DNA of 64,000 nucleotides from Bacteroides ovatus (lineage in GTDB: Bacteria > Bacteroidota > Bacteroidia > Bacteroidales > Bacteroidaceae). A program made the position numbers and the translations under genes. Under the pieces are notes generated by a model. That model did no database searches. It saw only the letters and a program-made list of their open reading frames with translations, and was not told where the DNA came from. Position 1 is the stretch's first letter; each line of letters opens with the position of its first letter. Location of the stretch: positions 4,650,001 through 4,714,000 of the forward strand of contig NZ_CP012938.1 in the NCBI RefSeq assembly GCF_001314995.1, read 5' to 3'. This document shows positions 35,766-45,293 of this stretch, in pieces.

Positions 35766-37028
35766 ATGGATAAGGAACTGATAAAAGGATTGATAGCTGA
35801 ATATCAGCAGTTTGTAAAGAGCGTGTCATTCGTGAAACGTGCGGTGACTCTATCTGATAACTTCAATTATGTCTTTGTAGGTTTACGTCGGGTTGGGAAG
35901 TCTTATTTGATGTATCAGCAGATACATCATTTAATAGAGACAGGTATTTCACCGGAAGAGATTCTTTTCTTTAATTTTGAGGATGAGCGAATAGCTGGTA
36001 TGGATACAGAACATCTTGATATGATAAAGAGATGTTATGAAGAGATGTATTCTCATCGTCCTATATTTTTTTTAGATGAAATACAGATTGTACCGCATTG
36101 GGAACAATTTGTCCGACGGCTTGCCGATCAGAAGTACAGGGTTTATGTAACAGGGAGCAATGCTAAGATGTTGAGTAAGGATATAGCTACTACTTTAGGG
36201 GGACGTTTTATGATTCAATACGTCTATCCTTTCTCGTTTCGTGAGTATTTGTCATCTAACGGTGTTCAATTAGATAAGCTTTGGATTTATAAGAACCGTT
36301 CGGAGGTAGTCCGACATTTCGATACTTACTTTCGTTTTGGTGGTTTACCCGAACTGTTAGTGGCCGAGGGACAAGAGAAACGACAATGGCTGAGTAGTCT
36401 TTTTAATAAGATATTCTTCGGTGATTTAGTGGCTCGTTATTCTATTCGAAATGATATGGCGTTAAAGGTACTCATTCGAAAACTGGCTGAAAGCGTGAAG
36501 CAGCCTTCTTCTTTCACTCGTCTGGCTAATTTAGTATCTTCCACAGGCAAGAAGATTACCACTGATACTATTATAGACTATTTGAATTATCTGGAAGATA
36601 CCTGGATCATGTTTTCTTTAGAAAACTACGCTAGTAAGTTAGCCGATAAAGTGTCCAATAAAAAATATTATTTTATGGATAATGGAATACTTAGTCTGTT
36701 TTTAATGGATCCGGAAACTTCTTTATTGGAAAATCTCGTGGCAGTTACATTAAAAAAACGGTATGGCGATGATTTATATTTCTATCATCGGAATATAGAA
36801 GTAGACTTTTATCTGGATGAAGGGCATAAGGCCATACAAGTATCATATAGTTTAAAAGATCCGGAGACTCGAAAACGAGAAGTGAATGCCTTACTGAAAC
36901 TTGCAGAAAATGTGGCAGTGGATGATCTGTGTATTATTACCAGAGACGAAGAGGAAATGATCGTAGAAGGAGAGAAGACGATTCGGGTTGTGCCGGTGTG
37001 GAGGTGGTTGCTGGATGATGAAGGATGA
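35766..37028 (+). CDS. AAA (AAA_14) ATPase with DUF4143 domain
   Basis: A 420-residue protein. A Walker A motif is at residues 39-46 (GLRRVGKS) and Walker B near 100-106 (IFFLDEIQIVPHWEQFVRRL), followed by the sensor VYVTGSNAKMLSKDIATTLGGR. The C-terminal half is DUF4143: FREYLSSNGV, YFRFGGLPELLVAE, LFNKIFFGDLVARYSIRN, a wHTH-like KKITTDTIIDYLNYLEDTWIMF, and a nuclease-like end YHRNIEVDFYLDEGHKAIQVSY that resembles a PD-(D/E)XK core. The family is abundant and multi-copy in Bacteroidota with no settled function; roles in DNA or stress responses are guesses. It stands alone behind a striking repeat-laden promoter. Confidence 0.85.
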   Translation: MDKELIKGLIAEYQQFVKSVSFVKRAVTLSDNFNYVFVGLRRVGKSYLMYQQIHHLIETGISPEEILFFNFEDERIAGMDTEHLDMIKRCYEEMYSHRPIFFLDEIQIVPHWEQFVRRLADQKYRVYVTGSNAKMLSKDIATTLGGRFMIQYVYPFSFREYLSSNGVQLDKLWIYKNRSEVVRHFDTYFRFGGLPELLVAEGQEKRQWLSSLFNKIFFGDLVARYSIRNDMALKVLIRKLAESVKQPSSFTRLANLVSSTGKKITTDTIIDYLNYLEDTWIMFSLENYASKLADKVSNKKYYFMDNGILSLFLMDPETSLLENLVAVTLKKRYGDDLYFYHRNIEVDFYLDEGHKAIQVSYSLKDPETRKREVNALLKLAENVAVDDLCIITRDEEEMIVEGEKTIRVVPVWRWLLDDEG

Positions 37029-37086
37029 ATAAGCTATTCCTGATTTGTAAAGATGCCTGGATAATAAAAATTCAGGACTAAATATT

Positions 37087-37124
37087 AAAAGAGGGTATGC
37101 CAGATTAATGTGCACCCCTCTTTT
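37087..37124. terminator. Bidirectional terminator
   Basis: AAAAGAGGG (37087-37095) pairs with CCCTCTTTT (37116-37124), flanked by a further T-run on the plus strand. It lies between the ATPase gene and the convergent nuclease gene. Confidence 0.65.
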
Positions 37125-37188
37125 TTATTATATTTAAAAATCACATGAAATCTTTTATCTAATGATTGCTAGTAACGTGTCTTGTTTT

Positions 37189-38349
37189 TTACCACTGCCA
37201 ATCATTTACATTATAAGTTGCTTCTACTGTATTTTCGATATTGTCGGGTAGATTATGGAAGAAATCTATGCCAGTTTCTTGTTCCAAAGCATCAATCGAC
37301 ATGAGATATTTCTTTGGGTCTTTTTTGTCAGGATCATCTTTAAGATTTTCGTGAGGCATATAAAATCCTATTGCTTTATAATTATCTCCGCTACGGAAAA
37401 GTACTGCCATAAAGAAATATTTTGGAATAGCTATCTCATTTTTTATATATCCTTTTATCATGCCTTCTCCAATAGTTCCTCCTTTTACAACATATAGTGT
37501 ATCTGTTGATCTTGAAATGTTATATCCCCATGCTTGTACTTTGTCTTCTCCCGTATTCCAGGCACTTCCACTTTGATTGAATCCGTTACCAGATTGCGGG
37601 CTTATGTTTGACATATAGAATGTTTGTTGATTGGCCTCTTTGGAGTACTGTCTGTCTGATGATGCGCATAAATGCCCTCTAGTATATCCGGAATTTGTAT
37701 AGTCGTTGTGCTTTGCCGCATATTGTGATGGTAATTCAGGATCGGGTTTGTATGCTTCATTACGTCCAACATTTCCGCCTGTTGTATTGTCGAAACGATA
37801 AGCTATCCAATAAGAATGTTTATACTTGTAACTGTATTCCAAACTATAAGTTGGGTAATCTTTGCCATTCCGTTTAGTTGTATGAGTGATAAATTGGTTC
37901 ATACTTCCACCTTTTAACGCTGGAATCTCAAGCATGCTTGCATATCCCGAAGGTTTTTCCGGATCTGGAACAGGATTTGAACCATTGCCTGCTAATTGTT
38001 TGAGTGTGAATTTGGCCTCCTCTTTTCCGGCTGTGATTGTAATAATGACACTTCGTTCAGCTCCGGTATTTGCTTTCATATATCCACTGATAGAGCCATT
38101 TCCATTGCCGGATGTTCTACTCAATGTACACCAAGTCTCACTACTTGAAGCCTGCCATGTGCCATCAGCTTTTACACGAATGATAAATCCGCCTCCATTG
38201 GCATTGATTTGTGTTTGGTCAATAGAGGCAATTCCTTGATTGGTATTGCCTGAGTTGTCTGGAAGTTCAGGCGAATCCTGTTCACTACATGAGATTGCAG
38301 TGCTACAAGTTATGAACAGGATGAATAGTTTAAATAATGCTTTTGTCAT
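37189..38349 (-). CDS. Secreted DNA/RNA non-specific endonuclease with BACON domain, lipoprotein
   Basis: A 386-residue lipoprotein (signal ends TAISC). Residues of about 38-120 form a BACON-type Ig-like domain (GGGFIIRVKADGTWQASSS, WCTLSRTSGNGNGS, VIITITAGKEEAKFTLKQL). Residues of about 135-386 are a NucA/NUC-type nuclease: YSLEYSYKYKHSYWIAYRFD, the catalytic histidine motif as TRGHLCASSDR (DRGH in the standard family), and FYMSNISPQSGNGFNQ with the metal-binding asparagine. It hydrolyses DNA and RNA without sequence preference outside the cell or in the periplasm. Its ATG overlaps the stop of the preceding endonuclease/exonuclease gene by four bases (ATGA), which indicates coupled translation. 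A close paralogue lacking BACON lies at 45294. Confidence 0.9.
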   Translation of the reverse strand: MTKALFKLFILFITCSTAISCSEQDSPELPDNSGNTNQGIASIDQTQINANGGGFIIRVKADGTWQASSSETWCTLSRTSGNGNGSISGYMKANTGAERSVIITITAGKEEAKFTLKQLAGNGSNPVPDPEKPSGYASMLEIPALKGGSMNQFITHTTKRNGKDYPTYSLEYSYKYKHSYWIAYRFDNTTGGNVGRNEAYKPDPELPSQYAAKHNDYTNSGYTRGHLCASSDRQYSKEANQQTFYMSNISPQSGNGFNQSGSAWNTGEDKVQAWGYNISRSTDTLYVVKGGTIGEGMIKGYIKNEIAIPKYFFMAVLFRSGDNYKAIGFYMPHENLKDDPDKKDPKKYLMSIDALEQETGIDFFHNLPDNIENTVEATYNVNDWQW

Positions 38350-39371
38350 TTCACTTCTTTAATTAGATAAATAATAGTAGGCAAGTGATCGCTATATCCG
38401 TTTAGCCATACACCACCTGCCTGTGTCCGTTTAGGATATCCTTTATATTTTCCTTCTTTTTGGAACATAAAATCACGGCTGAAGATTTCATGTTTATAGA
38501 ATTTCAGTGTACTGCGGTCAGTGCCCAACAAATTTCCGGTGAATACAATTTGATCGAACAAATTCCATTTACCTTTGTACATCAGAGTTCCATATCCTTT
38601 CTTCAAAGTATCCCACCATGGATTGTACAAGTCTGTAGGACCTGCATCAACAGGTTTCCGTTTAGCTCCAAGTGCTACAGCCATACTTTTATCCATCGGG
38701 TCATCGTTCATATCCCCCATGATAACAATTTTGGCTGCGGAGTCTTCCCTTAACAGTGAATCTTTGATAGCTCTAACTTGTTCTCCTGCGCGTTCACGTG
38801 CTGGAGAAGCGGCAGCTCTCGAAGGCCAGTGATTGACGATAAAGTGCATTTTCTCATCTGCGATATTGCCGCTGGCAATCAGGAAACCACGTGTCTTATG
38901 CACTGTATCATTGATATATACATAAGGTACGAGTTTACTATTTGTCAGTTCAAACAATTTGGGATTATAGAAGAAAGCACAGTCCACACCACGTTGATCT
39001 TCTCCTTCGTAGTGAACATATCGGTACCCTCTGTCCGCTAAAGCTGGTTGCTTCAGTATGTCTTCCAATACTCTGTAATTTTCGATTTCAGAAACGCCGA
39101 TAATGGCGGGACCCATTGGCAACTTGTCGGTACTTAACAGGCTTAATATTTCCGACATGTTTTTCAGCTTAGCCTTATACTTCATCGTATTCCACTGATT
39201 AGTACCGTTAGGAAGATACTCGTAGTCATTCTTACCTTCATCGTGAATGGTATCAAACAAATTCTCCATATTGTAGAACGCTACACTGTAGAGGGCAAAT
39301 TTCTTTTCCTGTCCATAGGCCATGAGGACGAAAAGAGCGAGTACACCTAAAGTCATTAAGCTTTTTTTCAT
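38346..39371 (-). CDS. Secreted endonuclease/exonuclease/phosphatase family protein
   Basis: A 341-residue protein starting at the ATG at 39371 (MKKSLMTLGVLALFVLMAYGQ, a signal peptide); an ATG twelve codons upstream (39407) is possible but places extra polar residues before the signal. EEP-family motifs are complete: FYNMENLFDT, IIGVSEIENYRVLEDIL with the metal glutamate, HFIVNHWPSR, VIMGDMNDDPMD and the final YSDHLPTI. These enzymes cut phosphodiester or phosphomonoester bonds in nucleic acids or related compounds. The export signal and the four-base overlap with the BACON nuclease argue for joint extracellular or periplasmic nucleic-acid breakdown. Upstream lies a small palindrome at 39399-39420. 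Confidence 0.9.
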   Translation of the reverse strand: MKKSLMTLGVLALFVLMAYGQEKKFALYSVAFYNMENLFDTIHDEGKNDYEYLPNGTNQWNTMKYKAKLKNMSEILSLLSTDKLPMGPAIIGVSEIENYRVLEDILKQPALADRGYRYVHYEGEDQRGVDCAFFYNPKLFELTNSKLVPYVYINDTVHKTRGFLIASGNIADEKMHFIVNHWPSRAAASPARERAGEQVRAIKDSLLREDSAAKIVIMGDMNDDPMDKSMAVALGAKRKPVDAGPTDLYNPWWDTLKKGYGTLMYKGKWNLFDQIVFTGNLLGTDRSTLKFYKHEIFSRDFMFQKEGKYKGYPKRTQAGGVWLNGYSDHLPTIIYLIKEVK

Positions 39372-39398
39372 CTTTGAAATTGATTTTAAAAGTGGGTA

Positions 39399-39420
39399 AT
39401 TTGTCATTTGTATGACAAAT
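39399..39420. promoter_or_regulatory. Palindrome ATTTGTCAT-N4-ATGACAAAT
   Basis: Perfect nine-base inverted repeat in the divergent region between the endonuclease/exonuclease gene (minus) and the TonB receptor gene (plus). Size and spacing fit a dimeric regulator site that could control both directions; no regulator is identified. Confidence 0.4.
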
Positions 39421-39571
39421 ATCTAAAAAGAAAACGAAAAACCCACCCTTGCGAGTTACTTTTTTTGTAAAAAACATTGTTATTTATAAAATTCTTTGTT
39501 ATTTTGCGTAACAGCTTATTTCATTTGTATTGCAAAGCGAAAGACCAATTAACATTAATATAAATTAAATT

Positions 39572-42100
39572 ATGAAACAACGACTAGGGTTAGCGATCGT
39601 GCTATTTTGCTTAATGCCAGCACTTTTTGCTCAGCAAAAGGCAAAGCAAAACGCCCGTGAGGACAATGCTTCTTTCATGTTTACAGAATCACAATTGAAT
39701 GAGGATGATGATGCAGCACAGAGCACATCTGCATTGGTCACTTCTAACAATGATGTTTATCTGTCAAATGTAGGTTATCTGTTTAGCCCAATGAGATTTC
39801 GTGTGAGGGGATATGATTCCCAGTATAGTGACATGTATATCAATGGGGTACAGTTTAATGATGCAGAAACAGGACGTTTCAGTTACGGATTAATAGGAGG
39901 ATTGAACGATGCTACCCGTAATAAGGAGGGGATCGGTCCTTTTGAAATTAACAACTTTACTTTCGGAGCCATAGGGGGAGCTTCCAATATCAATTTACGT
40001 GCCAGCCAATATGCGGCCGGTTCAAAACTAACCTTATCAGGTAGTAACCGCAACTATATCTTGCGTGGAATGTATACTTATTCTACAGGTCTGATGAATA
40101 ATGGATGGGCCTTTACCGGTTCATTGGGATATCGTTGGGGTAACGAGGGAAATATTGAAGGAATCAAGTACAACTCTTTTTCTTACTTCCTCGGTGCAGA
40201 GAAAGTATTCAATGATCGCCATAGTCTTTCTTTGGCAACTTGGGGAACACCTACAGAGAGAGGGCAGCAAATGGCGGCAACTGAAGAAGCCTATTATTTA
40301 GCAAACAGTCATTATTATAATCCGAACTGGGGATATCAGAATGGAGAAAAAAGAAATGCGCGTATTGTACGCCAGTTCGAGCCATCAGCCATCGCTTCAT
40401 GGAATTTCACCATTGATGATAATAAGAAACTGGTGACGAGTGCCGGATTCAAATATTCCAATTATGGTAAAAGTGCTTTAGGCTGGAATGGTAATGCAGC
40501 CGATCCGCGTCCGGATTATTATAAAAAATTGCCTAGCTCTATCTTCGACGTGTGGGAATCCGTTCCTACTGCCGATGAACTGCAGCAGTTTAATGAGGTT
40601 ACTGATAATTGGAAGAATAATAAAGCTTATCGCCAGTTGGATTGGGATGCTCTTTATTTTGCCAATAAACAAGCGAATGCATTAGGTAAAGAGACGCTTT
40701 ATTATGTGGAAGAACGTCACGACGACCAGTTAGCTTTCAACTTGAGTTCTGTATTCAATCATCAATGGAATGAGCGCAATAGCTATGTTGCTGGAATTGC
40801 AGTGAATACAACCAAAGGTATGCATTATAAGAAAATGAAAGACTTGCTGGGTGGACAGCTTTATACGGATGTCGACAAGTTCGCAGTACGTGACCATGGC
40901 GCTAGTTCCAGCATGGTGCAGAATGACCTCGATAATCCTAACCGTCGTATTGGTGAAGGTGATAAATTTGGTTATGACTATAACATCTATGTGAATAAGC
41001 AGAGCGCATGGGTACGTTACCAGGGTAATAATGGTGGATCATTAAATTATTTTGCTTCCGGTAAAATCGGATCTACACAAATGTTCCGTGATGGCTTGAT
41101 GAGAAACGGACGTGCGCCATTGAAATCACTAGGTAGTAGCGGTACGGCGAAGTTCCTGGAAGGCGGTATAAAAGCTGGTCTGAATTGGGCTATCAATGGC
41201 AATCATTCCTTTACGTTGAATGCCGGATATGAAGAACGTGCACCGCTGGCTTACAACTCTTTCATCGCTCCGCGTATTAAGAACGATTTTGTGAGAGATT
41301 TGAAAACAGAGCGTATCATTGGTGGTGATTTGACTTACAACTTCAATACTCCTTGGGTGATGGGACGTTTAACGGGTTATTACACTCGTTTCCAGAATCA
41401 AGTAGAAATGGATGCTTTCTATAACGATAGCGAAGCACGTTTCACTTATCTTTCTATGAACGGTATTGAAAAGGAACATTGGGGAATAGAAGCTGCTGCT
41501 ACCTTTAAATTGACAAGTGAGCTGTCATTAACAGCTATCGGTACTTGGAGCGAAGCTAAGTATACCAATAATCCGGATGCTGTGTTGACGTATGAAAGTG
41601 AGAATGAGTCAAACCTCGACCGTGTTTATGCTAAAGGTATGCGTGCCAATGGCACTCCGCTTTCTGCTTATAGTCTTGCTTTGGATTATAACGTAAAAGG
41701 TTGGTTCTTCAATTTGACAGGAAATTATTATGATCGTGTATATATCGATTTCTCAAGCTATCGTCGTCTTGGCAGTGTATTGGATAAGAATGGTGCCGGT
41801 GTAGATGCTAACGGAAATCCGGTTCTCAATGTACCGGGTCAGGAGAAACTGGATGGCGGATTTATGTTGGATGCTTCTATTGGAAAATATATCCGTTTGC
41901 GCAATGGAAAGAGCATTAGTCTCAATTTAAGTTTGACTAATATCCTGAACAATACAGATTTGCGTACAGGTGGTTTCGAACAAAACCGTGATGATAATTA
42001 CAAAGACGGTGACGCACGTGTTTACAAGTTTTCCAAGAATTCTAAGTATTTCTACGCATTCCCGTTCAATGCTTTCTTGAACATTGGTTATAGATTTTAA
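39572..42100 (+). CDS. TonB-dependent outer-membrane receptor
   Basis: An 842-residue protein with a signal peptide (MKQRLGLAIVLFCLMPALFA). The mature N-terminus goes almost directly into a plug-like domain (LFSPMRFRVRGYDSQYSDMYINGVQFNDAETGRFSYGLIGGLNDATRNK), without the carboxypeptidase-like extension typical of SusC. A long beta-barrel follows and ends in FNAFLNIGYRF, with a terminal phenylalanine. Receptors of this kind import scarce nutrients with TonB energy. It is followed 47 bases later by a DUF5689 lipoprotein and sits divergent to two nuclease genes and upstream of a third, so the cargo may be nucleic-acid fragments or a related compound. This is inference from neighbours; no SusD partner is present. 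Confidence 0.88.
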   Translation: MKQRLGLAIVLFCLMPALFAQQKAKQNAREDNASFMFTESQLNEDDDAAQSTSALVTSNNDVYLSNVGYLFSPMRFRVRGYDSQYSDMYINGVQFNDAETGRFSYGLIGGLNDATRNKEGIGPFEINNFTFGAIGGASNINLRASQYAAGSKLTLSGSNRNYILRGMYTYSTGLMNNGWAFTGSLGYRWGNEGNIEGIKYNSFSYFLGAEKVFNDRHSLSLATWGTPTERGQQMAATEEAYYLANSHYYNPNWGYQNGEKRNARIVRQFEPSAIASWNFTIDDNKKLVTSAGFKYSNYGKSALGWNGNAADPRPDYYKKLPSSIFDVWESVPTADELQQFNEVTDNWKNNKAYRQLDWDALYFANKQANALGKETLYYVEERHDDQLAFNLSSVFNHQWNERNSYVAGIAVNTTKGMHYKKMKDLLGGQLYTDVDKFAVRDHGASSSMVQNDLDNPNRRIGEGDKFGYDYNIYVNKQSAWVRYQGNNGGSLNYFASGKIGSTQMFRDGLMRNGRAPLKSLGSSGTAKFLEGGIKAGLNWAINGNHSFTLNAGYEERAPLAYNSFIAPRIKNDFVRDLKTERIIGGDLTYNFNTPWVMGRLTGYYTRFQNQVEMDAFYNDSEARFTYLSMNGIEKEHWGIEAAATFKLTSELSLTAIGTWSEAKYTNNPDAVLTYESENESNLDRVYAKGMRANGTPLSAYSLALDYNVKGWFFNLTGNYYDRVYIDFSSYRRLGSVLDKNGAGVDANGNPVLNVPGQEKLDGGFMLDASIGKYIRLRNGKSISLNLSLTNILNNTDLRTGGFEQNRDDNYKDGDARVYKFSKNSKYFYAFPFNAFLNIGYRF

Positions 42101-42147
42101 GAATGTGTAGTTATCAATCCAAAACAAAAAGAAAGGAAGAAACAATT

Positions 42148-42990
42148 ATGAAGAAATTACTATCTATATTATGTATCGGATTACTGCTATGTGGCGCAGG
42201 TCTCACTTCCTGTGAGAACTATGATGATCCGGTGACGGGAAATGCTTATGGCAATAATTCGATCCCGGAAGGACGTACGATTTCAATAGCGGCATTGAAA
42301 GAGAAATATAATGATTTCATTGATACGAGCAAAGATACTTATACGACTATTGAAGATGAGACACGTATTGAAGGGGTAATTACCTGCGATGATGAAAGTG
42401 GAAACTTGTATAAGAAGCTCGTGGTGGCAGATGAAACAGGAGCGATCGTTATTGGTGTTAATGCAACCGGATTGTATGCATTCTGCCCGGTAGGTCAGAA
42501 AGTCGTGATTGACTGTAAGGGTTTGCAGATAGGTAGCTATCGTAAACAGGCACAGATCGGAACTGTTTATAATAATGCAGTAGGCCGTATGCCGGAATAT
42601 GTATGGAAACAACATGTACGTCTGATTAATGAACCTAAATTATACTATCCAGAACTGACACCGATTGAAATTACTACTCCAGCTGATCTTGCTGCTATAG
42701 ACTTGAAAGAAGCTCCGGTACTGGTTACTTTCAAAGATATAAAACTTTCCGAAGCAGATGGAACAGCGACTTATGCTCCAGGAGATGAAGGTTCAGTAAA
42801 ACGTTATTTCACTTATGCTGACGGTACGCAGAGTGGAAGTAATCTATTCCTTTATACCAGTGCTTATGCAAACTTCTCAATGGAAGTAATGCCGCAAGGT
42901 AGTGTAAATATTACAGGTATTTTGTTGCGTTACAATAACCAGTGGGAGGTTGTTGTTCGTACTTTAAGCGATATCAAACGAAATAATTAA
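42148..42990 (+). CDS. DUF5689 (OB-fold-like) surface lipoprotein
   Basis: A 280-residue lipoprotein from the ATG at 42148 (signal MKKLLSILCIGLLLCGAGLTSC); the frame from 42103 would add 15 residues before the signal. The mature protein has RTISIAALKEKYNDFIDTSKDTYTTIEDETRIEGVITCDDESGNLYKKLVVADETGAIVIGVN, the DUF5689 pattern, a beta-rich OB-like fold. The C-terminal half repeats a related pattern (ITTPADLAAIDLKEAPVLVTFKDIKLSEADGT...). The domain type is often found beside nucleases and TonB receptors in Bacteroidota. Ligand binding at the cell surface is plausible; the ligand is not known. It is followed 20 bases later by the interrupted lipoprotein gene. Confidence 0.8.
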   Translation: MKKLLSILCIGLLLCGAGLTSCENYDDPVTGNAYGNNSIPEGRTISIAALKEKYNDFIDTSKDTYTTIEDETRIEGVITCDDESGNLYKKLVVADETGAIVIGVNATGLYAFCPVGQKVVIDCKGLQIGSYRKQAQIGTVYNNAVGRMPEYVWKQHVRLINEPKLYYPELTPIEITTPADLAAIDLKEAPVLVTFKDIKLSEADGTATYAPGDEGSVKRYFTYADGTQSGSNLFLYTSAYANFSMEVMPQGSVNITGILLRYNNQWEVVVRTLSDIKRNN

Positions 42991-43010
42991 TTCAATTAAC
43001 ACATATAATT

Positions 43011-45083
43011 ATGAAAAAGATTCTAAATGCTTTATTCTTGACACTGCTTACAGTGTTCACATTTAGTTCATGTAGTGATGTACCGGCTCCTTATGATATA
43101 TTGGGAGAAGGTGATGTTCCGGGACTGACGGGTGATGGTACGAAAGAGAATCCATATAATATAGAAGCTGCACAACAGAAACAAGACGGTTCCATAGCTT
43201 GGGTGCAAGGATATATTGTGGGTGCTATAGAAAATGTATATGATGATAAAGGGGAATTTGCAGGCAATAAGGCCAGCTTTACAGCTCCTTTTACTATAAC
43301 ATCTAATGTGCTGATTGCTGAAAGTCCAGATGAAACCAATGAAAGTAAATGCTTGCCGGTTAAAATAAAGAATGGAAGTGAACTGTCTACTGCTTTAAAC
43401 TTGAAAGACCATCCTGAAAATAAAGGAGGAATCTTGTTGATTCAAGGTGAGTTAAGTGCTGGTTTTGGAAAAGCAGCATTGATAAATACAACAGCTGCAG
43501 TATTTAATAATAAAGAGATTGGCGAAGAACAAGGTGGAGAAGATTTAGATCCTGATAATCCTCTGGGATTAGATACTTCAGTAGCTCCATTAGTAGATTT
43601 ATCTAATAATTTTGACGATGTTCAACATCAGGCAGATTATTCAAAAGCTGGTTGGATTAATAAGGCTGTTAAAGGAAATAGAATTTGGCAAGGTGCTATT
43701 TATGATCCTCAAAAATATTTGGCAGCTTCAACTTATGGGGTAAATAGTGGTGAGACAGCAGAATATTGGTTTGTGACTCCTTATTTTACAGTTAATGCCG
43801 ATAAGCAATTTACTTTTAAAGCTACTGTAAATAAGTATTCTGAAACAATGTCTCTGAAGGTATTCTTCTTGCAGATGAAAGATGGTAAAATGGAACGCCA
43901 TGAAATATCTGTTACTGGTATCCCTACTTCTGGTACATATCAATGGACAAGTGATTTAAAGGTAGATTTAAGTACTTATGCGGGGCAGAATGGTTTTGTT
44001 GGTTTCCAGTATATGGCAATGCGAGGTGAAGAGGTACAGACTTATGGAATTGATGATATTTTGTATGGTGAAGGAGGCGGAGAAGTTCCTGGACCGGGAG
44101 AAGGTACTGAATTGTTAACTAATGGAGGTTTTGAAAACTGGGCTGATGGATATCCGACGGGTTGGAAGTCTGTATCTACAGCAAGCAGTGCAACTCTAGA
44201 ATAGTCTACTGATAAGCGGAGTGGTACATCGTCTGTTTTAGTAAAGGGAGACCCATCAAGCAATAAGCGACTAGGTAGCATAGAAATGACATTGAAGGCT
44301 GGTACTTATGTGTTTTCTGCTTATTTTAAGGCTGCTACAGCTGATAAGACTAGTGCTCGTTTGGGGTATGTTCCAATTGATGAAGCTGGTAAACCTGGAA
44401 GTTATGTATATGATGAATATGTAAATGAGATCACTAATGCGGATTGGGTTACAAAAAGTTACACATTTTCTTTGACAGAAGAAAAGAAGATATGTTTGGT
44501 TGTTATGAATCCTAAAAGTCCGGGAAAAGATTTGTTGATAGATGATGCAAGTTTGAAAACTGAAGATGGAGGTATTGTAGGAGGTGGAGGAGTAGACCCG
44601 GAGCCAGAACAAGGTAATTTGGTGATTAATCCAGGATTTGAAAATTGGACTGCGGCTTTACCTACGGCATGGGATAATGCAACTTACAATACAGGTATCA
44701 CCAAAGAAGCATCAATAGTGCACGGAGGTAACTTTTCCGTGAAACAGGATGCAACAGCTACCAATAAACTTCAACAGGAAATAACAATTGAAGGAGGAAA
44801 AACTTATCGAATATCATATTGGTATTTGGATAATACTCCAAATGCAAGAACTCGTCCGTGGATATTCTGGGTAGATGGAACTACTACTTTGAATGATCAT
44901 GTTAATGATTTACGTCCTAGTACTTATTCTGTTGATAATGTAGAGTGGCAACAGTATTCTAAAACATTGCTAGCACCAGCTACAGCAAATAAATTACGTT
45001 TTGAAGTGAGAACTTATAAAGAAGGCGATAATTCTGGATTTATTTATTTTGATGACTTTGAAGTTGTTGAAGTGAAGGAATGA
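43011..45083 (+). pseudogene. Large lipoprotein (DUF6359/OB-like plus carbohydrate-binding-like modules) split by an in-frame TAG
   Basis: One reading frame runs from 43011 to 45083 except for a single TAG at 44202-44204. Part one (397 residues) has a lipoprotein signal ending SSC, a DUF6359-like OB segment (GDGTKENPYNIEAAQQKQDGSIAWVQGYIVGAIENVY), then a jelly-roll-like domain (TAEYWFVTPYFTVNADKQFTFKATVNKY). A module starting LLTNGGFENWADGYPTGWKS is cut after ATLE. Part two (266 codons from 44286) continues this module and adds a second, related one (LVINPGFENWTAALPTAWDN ... IYFDDFEVVEV). A CAG to TAG change would explain the break. The upstream part may still be made and anchored; the rest would lack a signal unless read through. 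Confidence 0.85.
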
Positions 45084-45133
45084 CATACATTTTATGACAA
45101 TAAGTTAATTGCAATCTTTTAATCTAAGTTTAA

Positions 45134-45181
45134 CATCTCTCTTGTTCTATTCTTATCCTGGAAAGAAGAATGAGAGAGATG
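45134..45181 (+). terminator. Hairpin after the interrupted lipoprotein gene
   Basis: CATCTCTC (45134-45141) pairs with GAGAGATG (45174-45181), with further pairing of ATTCTT and AAGAAT inside. It lies 51 bases after the stop, and the downstream strand is T-rich. Confidence 0.55.
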
Positions 45182-45293
45182 CTAATTTTATGAGTTTCTC
45201 ATATTTGTTCGTGAAGCTTGTATGGCTTATTTAAATGAATTTATTTGATAGATATAATTTCGTCCATTTTGTTTGATTATAATAATACAATAT

